Below are positions 1 through 8,700 of a DNA stretch of 64,000 nt, one piece after another. The stretch spans positions 124,001-188,000 of the forward strand of contig JBEKBH010000003.1 in NCBI GenBank assembly GCA_050015495.1, given 5' to 3'. The notes beneath the pieces are model-generated. The model worked only from the letters and a program-made list of their open reading frames with translations. It was not told where the DNA came from and did no database searches. The DNA comes from Palsa-1439 sp050015495 (GTDB lineage: Bacteria > Verrucomicrobiota > Verrucomicrobiia > Palsa-1439). The position numbers were made by a program, and so were the translations under genes. The first letter of the stretch is position 1; each line of letters begins with the position of its first letter.

Positions 1-499
1 ATCCTGCGCGGCTCTTCGCCCAGGCATGGACGAGGTAGGCGTTGCCATCATCGTCCCAAAACGGGCACGGATCGATCAACCCCTTGCCGGCTTGCACGAG
101 ATGAGGTTCCGACCACACGCGGGCCGGGTCCTTTGCCGTCGTCATGTAAATGCCTTCGTCCGGCATGGGAAAGAAAATCCAGAATTTGCCGGCGTGAAAC
201 CGAATGGCCGGCGCCCAAACGCCGCAGCCGTGCTGGACCCCGGCGAAGCGCGGATGGGGGAGGTTGTTGACGGCATGATTGATAATTCTCCAATTGATCA
301 GGTCGTACGAATGAAGGATTGGCAATCCGGGCGTGCAGTGGAAGCTGGAGGCCACCAGATAGAAGTCGTCGTTGTGGCGGATAACATCCGGGTCGGAGTA
401 ATCGGCAAAGATGATCGGGTTGCGGAACGTCCGACCCTTTCCGCCGTGGCGAGGCACCGGAACACGTCGAGCAGACTTGGTCGCGGTGGGCGAGGTCAT
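1..499 (-). CDS. Glycoside hydrolase family 43 (partial, 3' end outside window)
   Basis: The N-terminal 166 residues are visible; the gene runs off the window start. GH43 enzymes are beta-xylosidases or alpha-L-arabinofuranosidases with a five-bladed propeller. The sequence shows the blade-1 motif FADYSDPDV, with D36 the likely general base, then FYLVASSFH, a GVWAPAIR segment and DPCPFWDDDG, which probably holds the pKa-modulating Asp. The catalytic Glu lies beyond the edge. No signal peptide is seen, so the enzyme may act on imported oligosaccharides. Its ATG overlaps the stop of the upstream MFS carrier (ATGA), so the two are translationally coupled. Substrate is inferred as pectin side-chain arabinan or xylan from the neighbouring pectinases. 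Confidence 0.85.
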   Translation of the reverse strand, partial: MTSPTATKSARRVPVPRHGGKGRTFRNPIIFADYSDPDVIRHNDDFYLVASSFHCTPGLPILHSYDLINWRIINHAVNNLPHPRFAGVQHGCGVWAPAIRFHAGKFWIFFPMPDEGIYMTTAKDPARVWSEPHLVQAGKGLIDPCPFWDDDGNAYLVHAWAKSRAG

Positions 500-1803
500 T
501 CGATCCTCACCGGTTTGATTTGCGGGACGGCGATCTGGAAGATGATCCAGGCCAAAACGTAGGCGCTGCCGCAGATCAACATAATTGCCTGATACTGCCC
601 CTGGTTCTGGAGAATGGTGCTGACGAGCCAGAAGAACGCCATGGTCGTGAGCGACGCCAGCGTGCCACCGAATCCGACGATGGACGCGACCGCGCGACGG
701 GGAAAGATATCGGCCACAACCGTGTACATAGTGGCCGACCAGCCCTGGTGCGCCGCCGCGGCCAGCGCAAAGAAACCGGCGGCCAGCCACACGCTGCTCA
801 CTCGCGGCGCCAGGATGACCGGCAAGGTGCCGCAGGCGCACAGCAGCGACGCGGTCTTGCGCGCGGGATTGACCCGCCAGCCGCGCTTGAGAAACCACGC
901 GGAAATCGCCCCGCCCATGATGCTGCCGAGGCCCGCAATCGCGTAGACGATCACCAACGGGGGGCCAAATTGTTTCATGTTGAGGTGAAACTGTTTGTTG
1001 AAGAAGTCCGGCAACCAGAACCCGTAGAACCACCAGACCGGGCCAACCAATACACAGGTGCCATAGTACCCCCAGGCCTCGCGGTAGCCAAGCAGTCTCG
1101 TCCACGGGATCTTCAACTCGAGTTGGCCCGCCCCGGCGTGAATGTGGGCGAGTTCGTTCGCATCGACCCGTTTCGATGTCTCCGGCGGATCGTACAGGCC
1201 AAGCCAGAAACAGAGCCAGACCAAGTCAACCAGGCCAAGGGCAATGAACGCTCCTCTCCAGCCGAAGTGGATCGCCAGCACCGGCACGAGCAGTGGTCCG
1301 AACATGGCCCCAATGTTGGCCCCGGAATTGAACAGGCCCGTGGCGACGGAACGTTCCTTGGGAGGAAACCATTCCGTGGTCGTGCGGATGGCGGCGGGAA
1401 AATTGCCGGATTCGCCGAGTCCCAGTGCGAACCGCGACGCGCAGAAACCCGGTACCGAGCGCGCCAGCGCGTGTGACATGGCTGCCAGGCTCCAGAAAAC
1501 GACGGAAAGCGCGTAGGCGCTCTTGGTGCCCAGCCAGTCGATGAACGGCCCGAAGAGGATTTGCCCAATCGTGTAGGAAGCCTGGAACGCGATGGCGATA
1601 GTGCCGTAGTCTCGTTCGGACCAGCCAAACACCCCGGAAAGCTCGGGCTTGAGGATGCCGAGAATCTGGCGATCCATGTAATTGATCAGGCAGGCGACAA
1701 ACAGCAGGGCACAGATGACCCACCGAAACCGGCCGGTGGGTGACGTTGGCGAAGCCGGCTCGTTTGCCATGGGGCTGGTTGCTTGTCCTTTGCCCGCAAG
1801 CAT
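496..1803 (-). CDS. MFS transporter, hexuronate (ExuT/ACS family)-like
   Basis: A 435-aa inner-membrane carrier with about 12 hydrophobic segments. The first helix carries the anion:cation symporter signature NYMDRQILGIL and loop 2-3 reads FIDWLGTKSAYA. ExuT-type carriers import galacturonate or glucuronate with protons, which fits a locus encoding two polygalacturonases and a pectinesterase. I chose the ATG at 1803 because GGAG lies 8 nt upstream; an in-frame GTG nine bases earlier and an ATG at 1770 are alternatives. The stop overlaps the GH43 start and the gene lies 65 bp behind the large GH28 gene, so an operon is likely. Substrate is inferred from context. Confidence 0.8.
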   Translation of the reverse strand: MLAGKGQATSPMANEPASPTSPTGRFRWVICALLFVACLINYMDRQILGILKPELSGVFGWSERDYGTIAIAFQASYTIGQILFGPFIDWLGTKSAYALSVVFWSLAAMSHALARSVPGFCASRFALGLGESGNFPAAIRTTTEWFPPKERSVATGLFNSGANIGAMFGPLLVPVLAIHFGWRGAFIALGLVDLVWLCFWLGLYDPPETSKRVDANELAHIHAGAGQLELKIPWTRLLGYREAWGYYGTCVLVGPVWWFYGFWLPDFFNKQFHLNMKQFGPPLVIVYAIAGLGSIMGGAISAWFLKRGWRVNPARKTASLLCACGTLPVILAPRVSSVWLAAGFFALAAAAHQGWSATMYTVVADIFPRRAVASIVGFGGTLASLTTMAFFWLVSTILQNQGQYQAIMLICGSAYVLAWIIFQIAVPQIKPVRIE

Positions 1804-1868
1804 TGGCGTCACTCCGTCAGTCGAACCATTTGATGCTCAAAGGGAACCACCCGCCCGAGCGCGACGGA

Positions 1869-4800
1869 TCACGGCGCCAATTCAAGGATCACAGAGCCAG
1901 TTTCATCCGACCCCCGAAACAGCCCGGCTCCGGATCCGTCGAGCTGCAGGGACGACCCGTTGAATTTGACCGTCTTGTTCAGCACGGGATGGGTGAAGCT
2001 CCCACTGAAAAGGCCCGTGGACGGATTGAGCTTCATCTGCAGGTTCACGTTGTTCGGGGGAGACACGGACACATGGCCCACCGAGTTGACAACGGCTGTC
2101 TCCACCAGACTGCCCACCAGATTGCCTCCGGTCAATGTGACCTGTCGCGTGCCGGAGGGCTCCGGGCCGTTATCCGCAGGCGGTACGAAAACCTCCCCGG
2201 ACAGGGTGACATTGGTGGCAATACGGTTGGGGTAGAACGTGGAACCGGAGATCGCGGGCTTGAACCAATCCAGCGTCGCCTGGATTGTACCGTTGGTGGC
2301 GAATGTCAGCCATCCAACCGACGCGCCCTGGTTCCTGTAGAGAGGTACGTAGAACGGCGACGTCCCGTGCTTCGACAACGGGGCCGTGGACTTGATTTTT
2401 GTGCCATCACCGAGAACACCCTGGAGGTGAGCAAGGCCGGTGGACGCGACGGTCAACGTGCCGTACCCGAATCCTTGGGGGATGTCTGGATCGTTCCCCG
2501 GCGGGGGCTCGATCACCATCGTGTAGCGGCCCGCAAACGGGCACGGATTGTGGGAACTGAAAGTCACCTTGTCGGCCAGCAGTGCAGACCTGAACTCACT
2601 ATTGGAAACCGTTCCGGTGATCTGGTCGGTTCCATCCGGTGGCGCATGGAGGGTCACCTGGGATGGATTGTTACCGGGAAGGGTGACGAAGCTCGTCGCG
2701 TTGCCAAAGGAATCGAGGAATCCGCCAAATGAGACACGAGCACCTTCGATGGTCAACTTGCCGGTAAATGACAACGACGGCGTCACTGTCACCTGGATCA
2801 AGCCCGAACTGGCGGAGGACGGCGCATTGGTTTGCAGGACGAGCCCGTTATACACGCCCTGCACCGAGCTGGCGGGGCCGAGCGTCTGTGCGCAAACCTC
2901 GGCGTCAGCGGAGACATGTCCGAGACTGTCGAATGCGGCAACAGTGTAACAATACTCCGTCGCGGTAGCGAGGTCGCTGTCCGAGTAGTAGTTGGTGGTT
3001 ACGTTCGCAAAGGATGATCCGCCACGGATCACCTGATAGCCCGTCACCCCCGCGGCGTCCGTGGACGGACTCCAATTCAAGTTGATTTGGTTGGTGGAAA
3101 CTGCCGTGGCCGTGAGCCCGGTGGGCGCCGTCGGAGGCAGATTGTCCACGATCAGGCAATTGGTGGAGGAACTGGCCACGTTGTTGTTCGGATCATACGC
3201 CGTGGCGTAGAAGCAATGGGACCCGTCGTCCACGGTTGTGGTGTCGAAGGTCACGCCGTACGGCGGGGTGGTGACGGTCCCCAGCAACACGCCATTGTCC
3301 CGAAAGAACTCGACTTTGACGACGGAAACATAATCCGTTGCGGTCGCACTCAGCGTGATGGTGTTGTCGACGGCGCCCAGGGTCGGGAGCGTCAGGACGA
3401 CCGTCGGCGGGGGAGTGTTGGCGATCAACCGGACGTATCCGTTGGAACTGATGTTGATCGAATAGATCAGGTTCGTGTTGGGCACGGTGCCAATCGTCAG
3501 GATCGACGGGCTGCCGTTCGTGGTCAGCGTCCCGCCATAACTGAACAGCGTGTAGGCGCCGTAGGTAAACCCGCCGCCATCCGTAACGTTAATGGCGCCA
3601 TCCAGCGCGAGGTTGCCACTTACGACGGCGAGGCTGCTGTTTGTGCCGAGCACGTAGTTCATGGCCGACGAGCCATTCAGCGCCAGATTGTTACTGATGG
3701 TCAACGTGCCCGGCCCATCGTTGCCCGGGGCCAGTGTCCCGTTCACCGTCACCGGTCCCGTGATGACGCCGTTGCCGGCCAGCGTGGCGCTGCCGGCCAC
3801 GGTGAGCGCACCGGCGCCGGTTCCGCTGCCCGTCGGGTTGTCGACGAACAATGTACCATTGCTGATCGTCACGGCTCCGTTGAAGCCCGTGGAATCGCCT
3901 AGCAGCGCCAGCAAGCTGCCACCGATCAAATCCAGAGTCAAGGGGCCGGAACCACTGAACGCGCCGGTGAATAAATTCGTGCCGCTGGTGACAGCCAGCG
4001 TGCCGGCGGCCAGAAAGAGGTTATTGCTGAAGTACACCGAATCCTCGGTGAACGTGAGTGTGCTGGCTTCCAGGGTAATGGAGCTGGTCCCGAGCAAACT
4101 CGTGTTGGTAATGGCGGCCTGCGCGTCGAAAAAGGCCAGGACGTTGTTGGTCGGCGGCGCGGCCAATCCACCCAGGGTCACCACATTCGTGTTGGCCACG
4201 CTATTGCTGATGGTCATCCCGGCGTTGTAGATCGTCCAGGTGTTCGTGCCCGTGGTCGGCGCGGTGAAGTTCGAGTCGATGACCTGAATACCCGTGGCGT
4301 TATACACGCAGAAGGTTTTGGTCGGGGCGGAGATGTTGATGTCGTCGAGCACGACGTTGGACACGAGCGATTCCGGCAGGCCCCAGATGATGCCGGCGAT
4401 ATTCGCGCCGATCGAAGTCACCGTCACATTGCTGATGGTGATGTTCTGCCAGACCGGCGTTTCTGAGACCGAGTGCACGACGTCCGTGGACGCCATGAAC
4501 GGGGTGACACTGATGGTGTTGGCGGGCGCTCCGATTTCGTTGTAGTAGCTGTAGATGGCGATGGCGAAATTCACGTTGGACATGATGAGGTCCTCATACG
4601 TGAGATTCTGGACCAACCCGCCAATGCCCCGATCCGACTTCATGTGAATCCCGTACTCGGTGCCGTTCCATGTACAGTTGCTCACGAGCAGATTGTTCAC
4701 CCCGGCGGCTATCTTGCTGCCAATTGACAGGCCATGTCCGGTGCCGAACGTGCAATTAGAGACGGTAATGTCCGTCGCCACATCGCCACTGCCCCCGATC

Positions 4801-5549
4801 TCGAGGTTGTCGTCTCCATCGCTGATGTAGCAATTGCGGATCAGAACGTTGGTGGAACTGATGTCAGACCCGTCGGTATTGGGCGAATCGTACGGGGTGT
4901 TGATCGTAATGCCCTGGATCGTGACACTCGTGTCGCTGTTCTTCAAATAAATGTGGAATGTCGGCGGGTTTTGCAGCACCACGTTCTGAATCAGCACCCG
5001 TGTGCAATGGTCGAACTCGACAAAATTAGGTCGGGATACCTTACTGCTATGGTATGCCAACCACCAGTTCGTCCCCTGTCCATCGATGGTGCCCGGCCCG
5101 TTGATTTCGACATCGGTGAGGGTGGCCCCGTCGATGAACGGAGTGGTAGAGGGCCAGGTGCCGTACGGGAGCATCTGCAGCATCGCGCCGCCATCGATCT
5201 GCAAGTTGACGTGGCTGGCCATCGTGATCGGGCCGGACAGATAGTTGGTCAACGCGCCCACCTTCGGGATCTCGACGGTGCCGCCGCCGTTGGCCGACGC
5301 ATACGCAATCGCCGCGTTGATCGCGGCGGCGTTGTTCGATGCCCCGTTCCCGTACGCGCCGCCGGCAAACGCCGTATTCGTAACGACAAACACCTGGTTG
5401 GAGATACTTGGCAACGGCGGATCGGCGTACCCAGACCCGGCCACTGCCAGAGAGGCCGATATCAGGGCAGCCCAAAGGAATCTCCGACTCCAAGAGGCTC
5501 TGAAGAATTGCACAGGTTCGTACCGAATGTCTCGCCGTCGAAGGTTCAC
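1869..5549 (-). CDS. Secreted multidomain polygalacturonase (GH28)
   Basis: A 1226-aa exported protein. A hydrophobic stretch around residues 20-40 ending ...GSGYADPP is the signal peptide. The GH28 right-handed beta-helix spans about 45-425, with NTDGSD near 223, a DGDDN pair, GTGHGLSIGSK near 270 (catalytic His) and HMKSDRGIGG near 301 (substrate-binding Lys/Arg). Then come Gly/Ser/Thr/Asn-rich autotransporter-type beta-strand repeats (about 480-690), an Ig-like module (710-800), an Fn3 module (803-890) and a C-terminal region of about 330 residues beginning VQGVYNGLVLQTN that I do not recognise. The GTG start follows AAAGGGG at good spacing; upstream in-frame codons lack this. It would cleave homogalacturonan outside the cell or at its surface. 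Confidence 0.88.
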   Translation of the reverse strand: MNLRRRDIRYEPVQFFRASWSRRFLWAALISASLAVAGSGYADPPLPSISNQVFVVTNTAFAGGAYGNGASNNAAAINAAIAYASANGGGTVEIPKVGALTNYLSGPITMASHVNLQIDGGAMLQMLPYGTWPSTTPFIDGATLTDVEINGPGTIDGQGTNWWLAYHSSKVSRPNFVEFDHCTRVLIQNVVLQNPPTFHIYLKNSDTSVTIQGITINTPYDSPNTDGSDISSTNVLIRNCYISDGDDNLEIGGSGDVATDITVSNCTFGTGHGLSIGSKIAAGVNNLLVSNCTWNGTEYGIHMKSDRGIGGLVQNLTYEDLIMSNVNFAIAIYSYYNEIGAPANTISVTPFMASTDVVHSVSETPVWQNITISNVTVTSIGANIAGIIWGLPESLVSNVVLDDINISAPTKTFCVYNATGIQVIDSNFTAPTTGTNTWTIYNAGMTISNSVANTNVVTLGGLAAPPTNNVLAFFDAQAAITNTSLLGTSSITLEASTLTFTEDSVYFSNNLFLAAGTLAVTSGTNLFTGAFSGSGPLTLDLIGGSLLALLGDSTGFNGAVTISNGTLFVDNPTGSGTGAGALTVAGSATLAGNGVITGPVTVNGTLAPGNDGPGTLTISNNLALNGSSAMNYVLGTNSSLAVVSGNLALDGAINVTDGGGFTYGAYTLFSYGGTLTTNGSPSILTIGTVPNTNLIYSINISSNGYVRLIANTPPPTVVLTLPTLGAVDNTITLSATATDYVSVVKVEFFRDNGVLLGTVTTPPYGVTFDTTTVDDGSHCFYATAYDPNNNVASSSTNCLIVDNLPPTAPTGLTATAVSTNQINLNWSPSTDAAGVTGYQVIRGGSSFANVTTNYYSDSDLATATEYCYTVAAFDSLGHVSADAEVCAQTLGPASSVQGVYNGLVLQTNAPSSASSGLIQVTVTPSLSFTGKLTIEGARVSFGGFLDSFGNATSFVTLPGNNPSQVTLHAPPDGTDQITGTVSNSEFRSALLADKVTFSSHNPCPFAGRYTMVIEPPPGNDPDIPQGFGYGTLTVASTGLAHLQGVLGDGTKIKSTAPLSKHGTSPFYVPLYRNQGASVGWLTFATNGTIQATLDWFKPAISGSTFYPNRIATNVTLSGEVFVPPADNGPEPSGTRQVTLTGGNLVGSLVETAVVNSVGHVSVSPPNNVNLQMKLNPSTGLFSGSFTHPVLNKTVKFNGSSLQLDGSGAGLFRGSDETGSVILELAP

Positions 5550-5708
5550 CGTGATTGTCCCCTTTCCCGCTATCACAGTATGAGGACACAAGCAGGCCGT
5601 CTACCGCAAGCCTAAATTTGCGCTCTATTTCTCCATGAAACGTCTGGCTACCGCGGCAAGAGTAATCCGCCACGTGTGAAGGCGAAGCGTATAGGGTGCC
5701 ATAGCTCT

Positions 5709-5732
5709 CGGGCGGCCTCCTTGGGCCGCCCG
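5709..5732. terminator. Perfect 9-bp GC hairpin between the two large pectinase genes
   Basis: CGGGCGGCC and GGCCGCCCG form a perfect stem with a 6-nt loop in the gap between the pectinesterase stop (5782) and the GH28 start (5549). No U-tract follows on either strand, so it is not a standard intrinsic terminator. On the minus-strand RNA the loop exposes AAGGAG. It may attenuate or stabilise the transcript. Confidence 0.35.
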
Positions 5733-5781
5733 ATGATCGACCAACGAATTCCGATGATCCCAGGTTTCCTAGTTGGTGCGT

Positions 5782-8700
5782 CTAGGGCACCAACACACGG
5801 ACGCGGTAGTATCGCGATGGGACATTCGTCGCCCCGCCGGGATCGACCATGTTGGTCACCACGCCAGAGCCGTTTCCTCCGCTGAGGATATTGATCTGGC
5901 CGGTACTCGTGAAGTTGATATTGGAGTACCCGCCGTCGTTCGCGCCGGTGGTGTAATCCAAGATGTTGGTGTACGTCAGGCTGCCCAACGTCGAGTTGCT
6001 GTCGCCATTGGCGCCGAGATAGGTAACCTGGATGTCCTGGCCATTGTTTATCCTGGCGACGCTAATCACGTGCAGATACGCCGCGCTATTGGTCGGATTG
6101 AAGCCCGCGAGGAACTTGTTGGTATTGCTCATGCCGTCGCCCGTGTAGGAGGCGTCCCCGCCACAGACCGTGCAGCCGGCGTTGGTGAGGCCGTAGTTCG
6201 CTTCCCACTGGTTGAATGGCGAGACTACGTTAATCAGGTCGCTCGACACGAGCGTGCTGTTGGCGCCGAAGGCATTGCTGGCGGTCAACGTCACCGTGTA
6301 GATGCCCGCCCCGTATGTATGCACGAAGATCGAGCCGCCAGCGTTGGTGGCCTGGCTGTTGTCGCCGAAGTCCCAGAACAGCGTGATATTTGGCGAGCCA
6401 GTGGAAGTGTCCGTGAAGGTCACACCCAACGGTTCCGTGCCCGAGGTTGGATTGGCCGTGAAGCTGGCCGTCGGTCCCGTACCCACAACCGTCAACGTCG
6501 CGTTGCTGCTCGTCACAGTGCCCGCGCTGTTCGACACGATCACCGAATACACACCGGCATCTCCCGCCAAGGCATTCGAGATGACCAAAGTCGAATCGCT
6601 TGCGGTGGCGTTGATCACATTCGTGCCGTTCAGGAGCCACTGATAGGACGGATCAGGGACGCCGGTGGCGGCGACGCTGAACGTCGCGGTCATGGCGGCG
6701 GTTACCGTCACGCTGACCGGGTTGGTCAGGATGTTCGGGGACAGTTGCGGCACCCAGCCGTACAACCAGCATGTCGCGGAACCCGCACAGGCCAGTCGGG
6801 GATCGTTGTTGGTGAGCGTCGTGAGACCCAGGTCGACTGCGGCCGAGTTGTTCAGATTGCTGTTCCCATATTGCCACAGGATCTGGGTGGCCACAACGTT
6901 CGAGGCCGGGGTCACGTAGCCGTTGCCGCCGGTGACGTCGATATGACAGAAGATCCAGGACGCCACGCCGTCCTCGAACCCGTTCGAATCCGACATTGTG
7001 ATATTGGAAACGGTGCTGCTGGACCTTGTGAGCAGGCAGTTCACGAACGAAATGCCGTTACTCGATAAGTTGCCATCCGGCCCGCGCCAGCTGCCGCAGC
7101 CGGTGATCGAGCTGTTGTCGGTGCGCGGGGCCGCCAGGTTGTAGCTGCTGGCGGTCGGAATCGTCTGGAATTGGCAGTTGGTTACGAAGAGATCGCCCCC
7201 ACCCCAGATGTAGTCGAAGTTGCCCTGTATGAGGCTGTTGTAGAAATACCCCTGGGACTGCGGGAGACTGTTGGCGTAGATGGTGTCCTGACGGCTGTCC
7301 ACCTCGGCGTTGTTCAAGATGAACTGCGTAACGCCCGCTTCAAGCATCAACGCCTCGGATTGCTGGCCTCCTTGCGCCGTGGTGTTGGCAACCGTCATGT
7401 TTTCGACCGCCAGGTTGTTGGCGTAGATCTTGAACGCCATGCGGTAGTGCGTGCTGCCACCGGGGGCCACGAGCGCATTGTTGGGATATTCCACAATCGT
7501 GCCCGAACGACTCTGGCCGCGGAACGTGATATCATTCTTGCCCTTGGTATCGACGATTTCCGTGTAGGTGCCGTTGCGGATGTTCACCAGCGTGTAAGTC
7601 GTGTTATTGGCCGGCAACGAGTCCACGGCGCCTTGGACTGTCACAAAGTCACCACTGCCATCGGCAGCGACGACGATGTTGGTCGGATTGGCCGGGCCGG
7701 TGGGTTTGGTGGTGAACACCCACCCGTTGGTGGTGGTAATACCGGCAAACAGCGCGCCATTGGTATCGGTGAAGACACCCTGGTCGACCGTCACGAAGTA
7801 CGTCTGGTTGGAACTCAGCACGTCCAGATGAGGGTACATCGCCGCCGTGTTGCCCGAAATGATGACCGGGAAAGAATTGAACGTCTCTCCCCCAATCAAC
7901 CGCCCCTGAATGTTAACGGCATACGGGACGTTGTTGGTGAAGTTCTGGGTCATGTCCAATGTGTCGACAGGCGCAAGAGGATTGGTCACATTGTAAATGC
8001 GAATCGTGCCCGTGTCTTGCAACACCGGCGCCTGGCTGAACGTGATATACAGCGGCGTGTCGTAGCAGACATTCACCGCGCTGTTCGCCGGCGTTATCGA
8101 GGCAGGTGTCATGGTGGAAAGCACCGTCAGCTTGGCGGTGCTGCTCGGCACGGTTGCCGCCGTGTTGATGGCATTGACGTAGTAGGTCCCCGCGTTGGCA
8201 GCGGTGACACTGGGAATCGTGTACGTCGGACCCGTGGCGCCGCCGATGAGGCTGTTGTTGAAATACCACTGATACGTCGGTGTGGGCACGCCCGTGACCG
8301 ATACCGAGAACGACGCGCTCTGGCCGACCGTTGCGACATAGTTCGTCGGCTGCTGGGTGAAGGCCGGCGTCACGATGACGGTCAGCGTCGCGCTGTTGGT
8401 CGCCGAACCCGCCTCGTTGCTTGCAATGATCGAATAAACGTAGTTGTTCTGTGCGAAGAGAACGTTCGTCAGGATCAACGGCACATCTGTGGCACCGGGG
8501 ATGTTGGTCCCGTTCTGCTGCCACTGGATCGCGGGCGCGGGCAGGCCGGCCACGGAGGCAGCGAACGTGCCGTAGTTGCCTTGAATGACGGTCTGGTCCG
8601 TCGGCCCGTTGATCGTTGGCGGGCACCCGCCGGCGCAGACCGAGAGGGCCATGCAATTGGTGACCGAGCCGCCAATGTTGCTGGCAATCAAACAGTATTC

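Noticed and set aside
5709..5732. Strong intrinsic terminator between the pectinase genes
   Set aside because: The stem is perfect, but no U-tract follows on either strand; kept only as a low-confidence hairpin.
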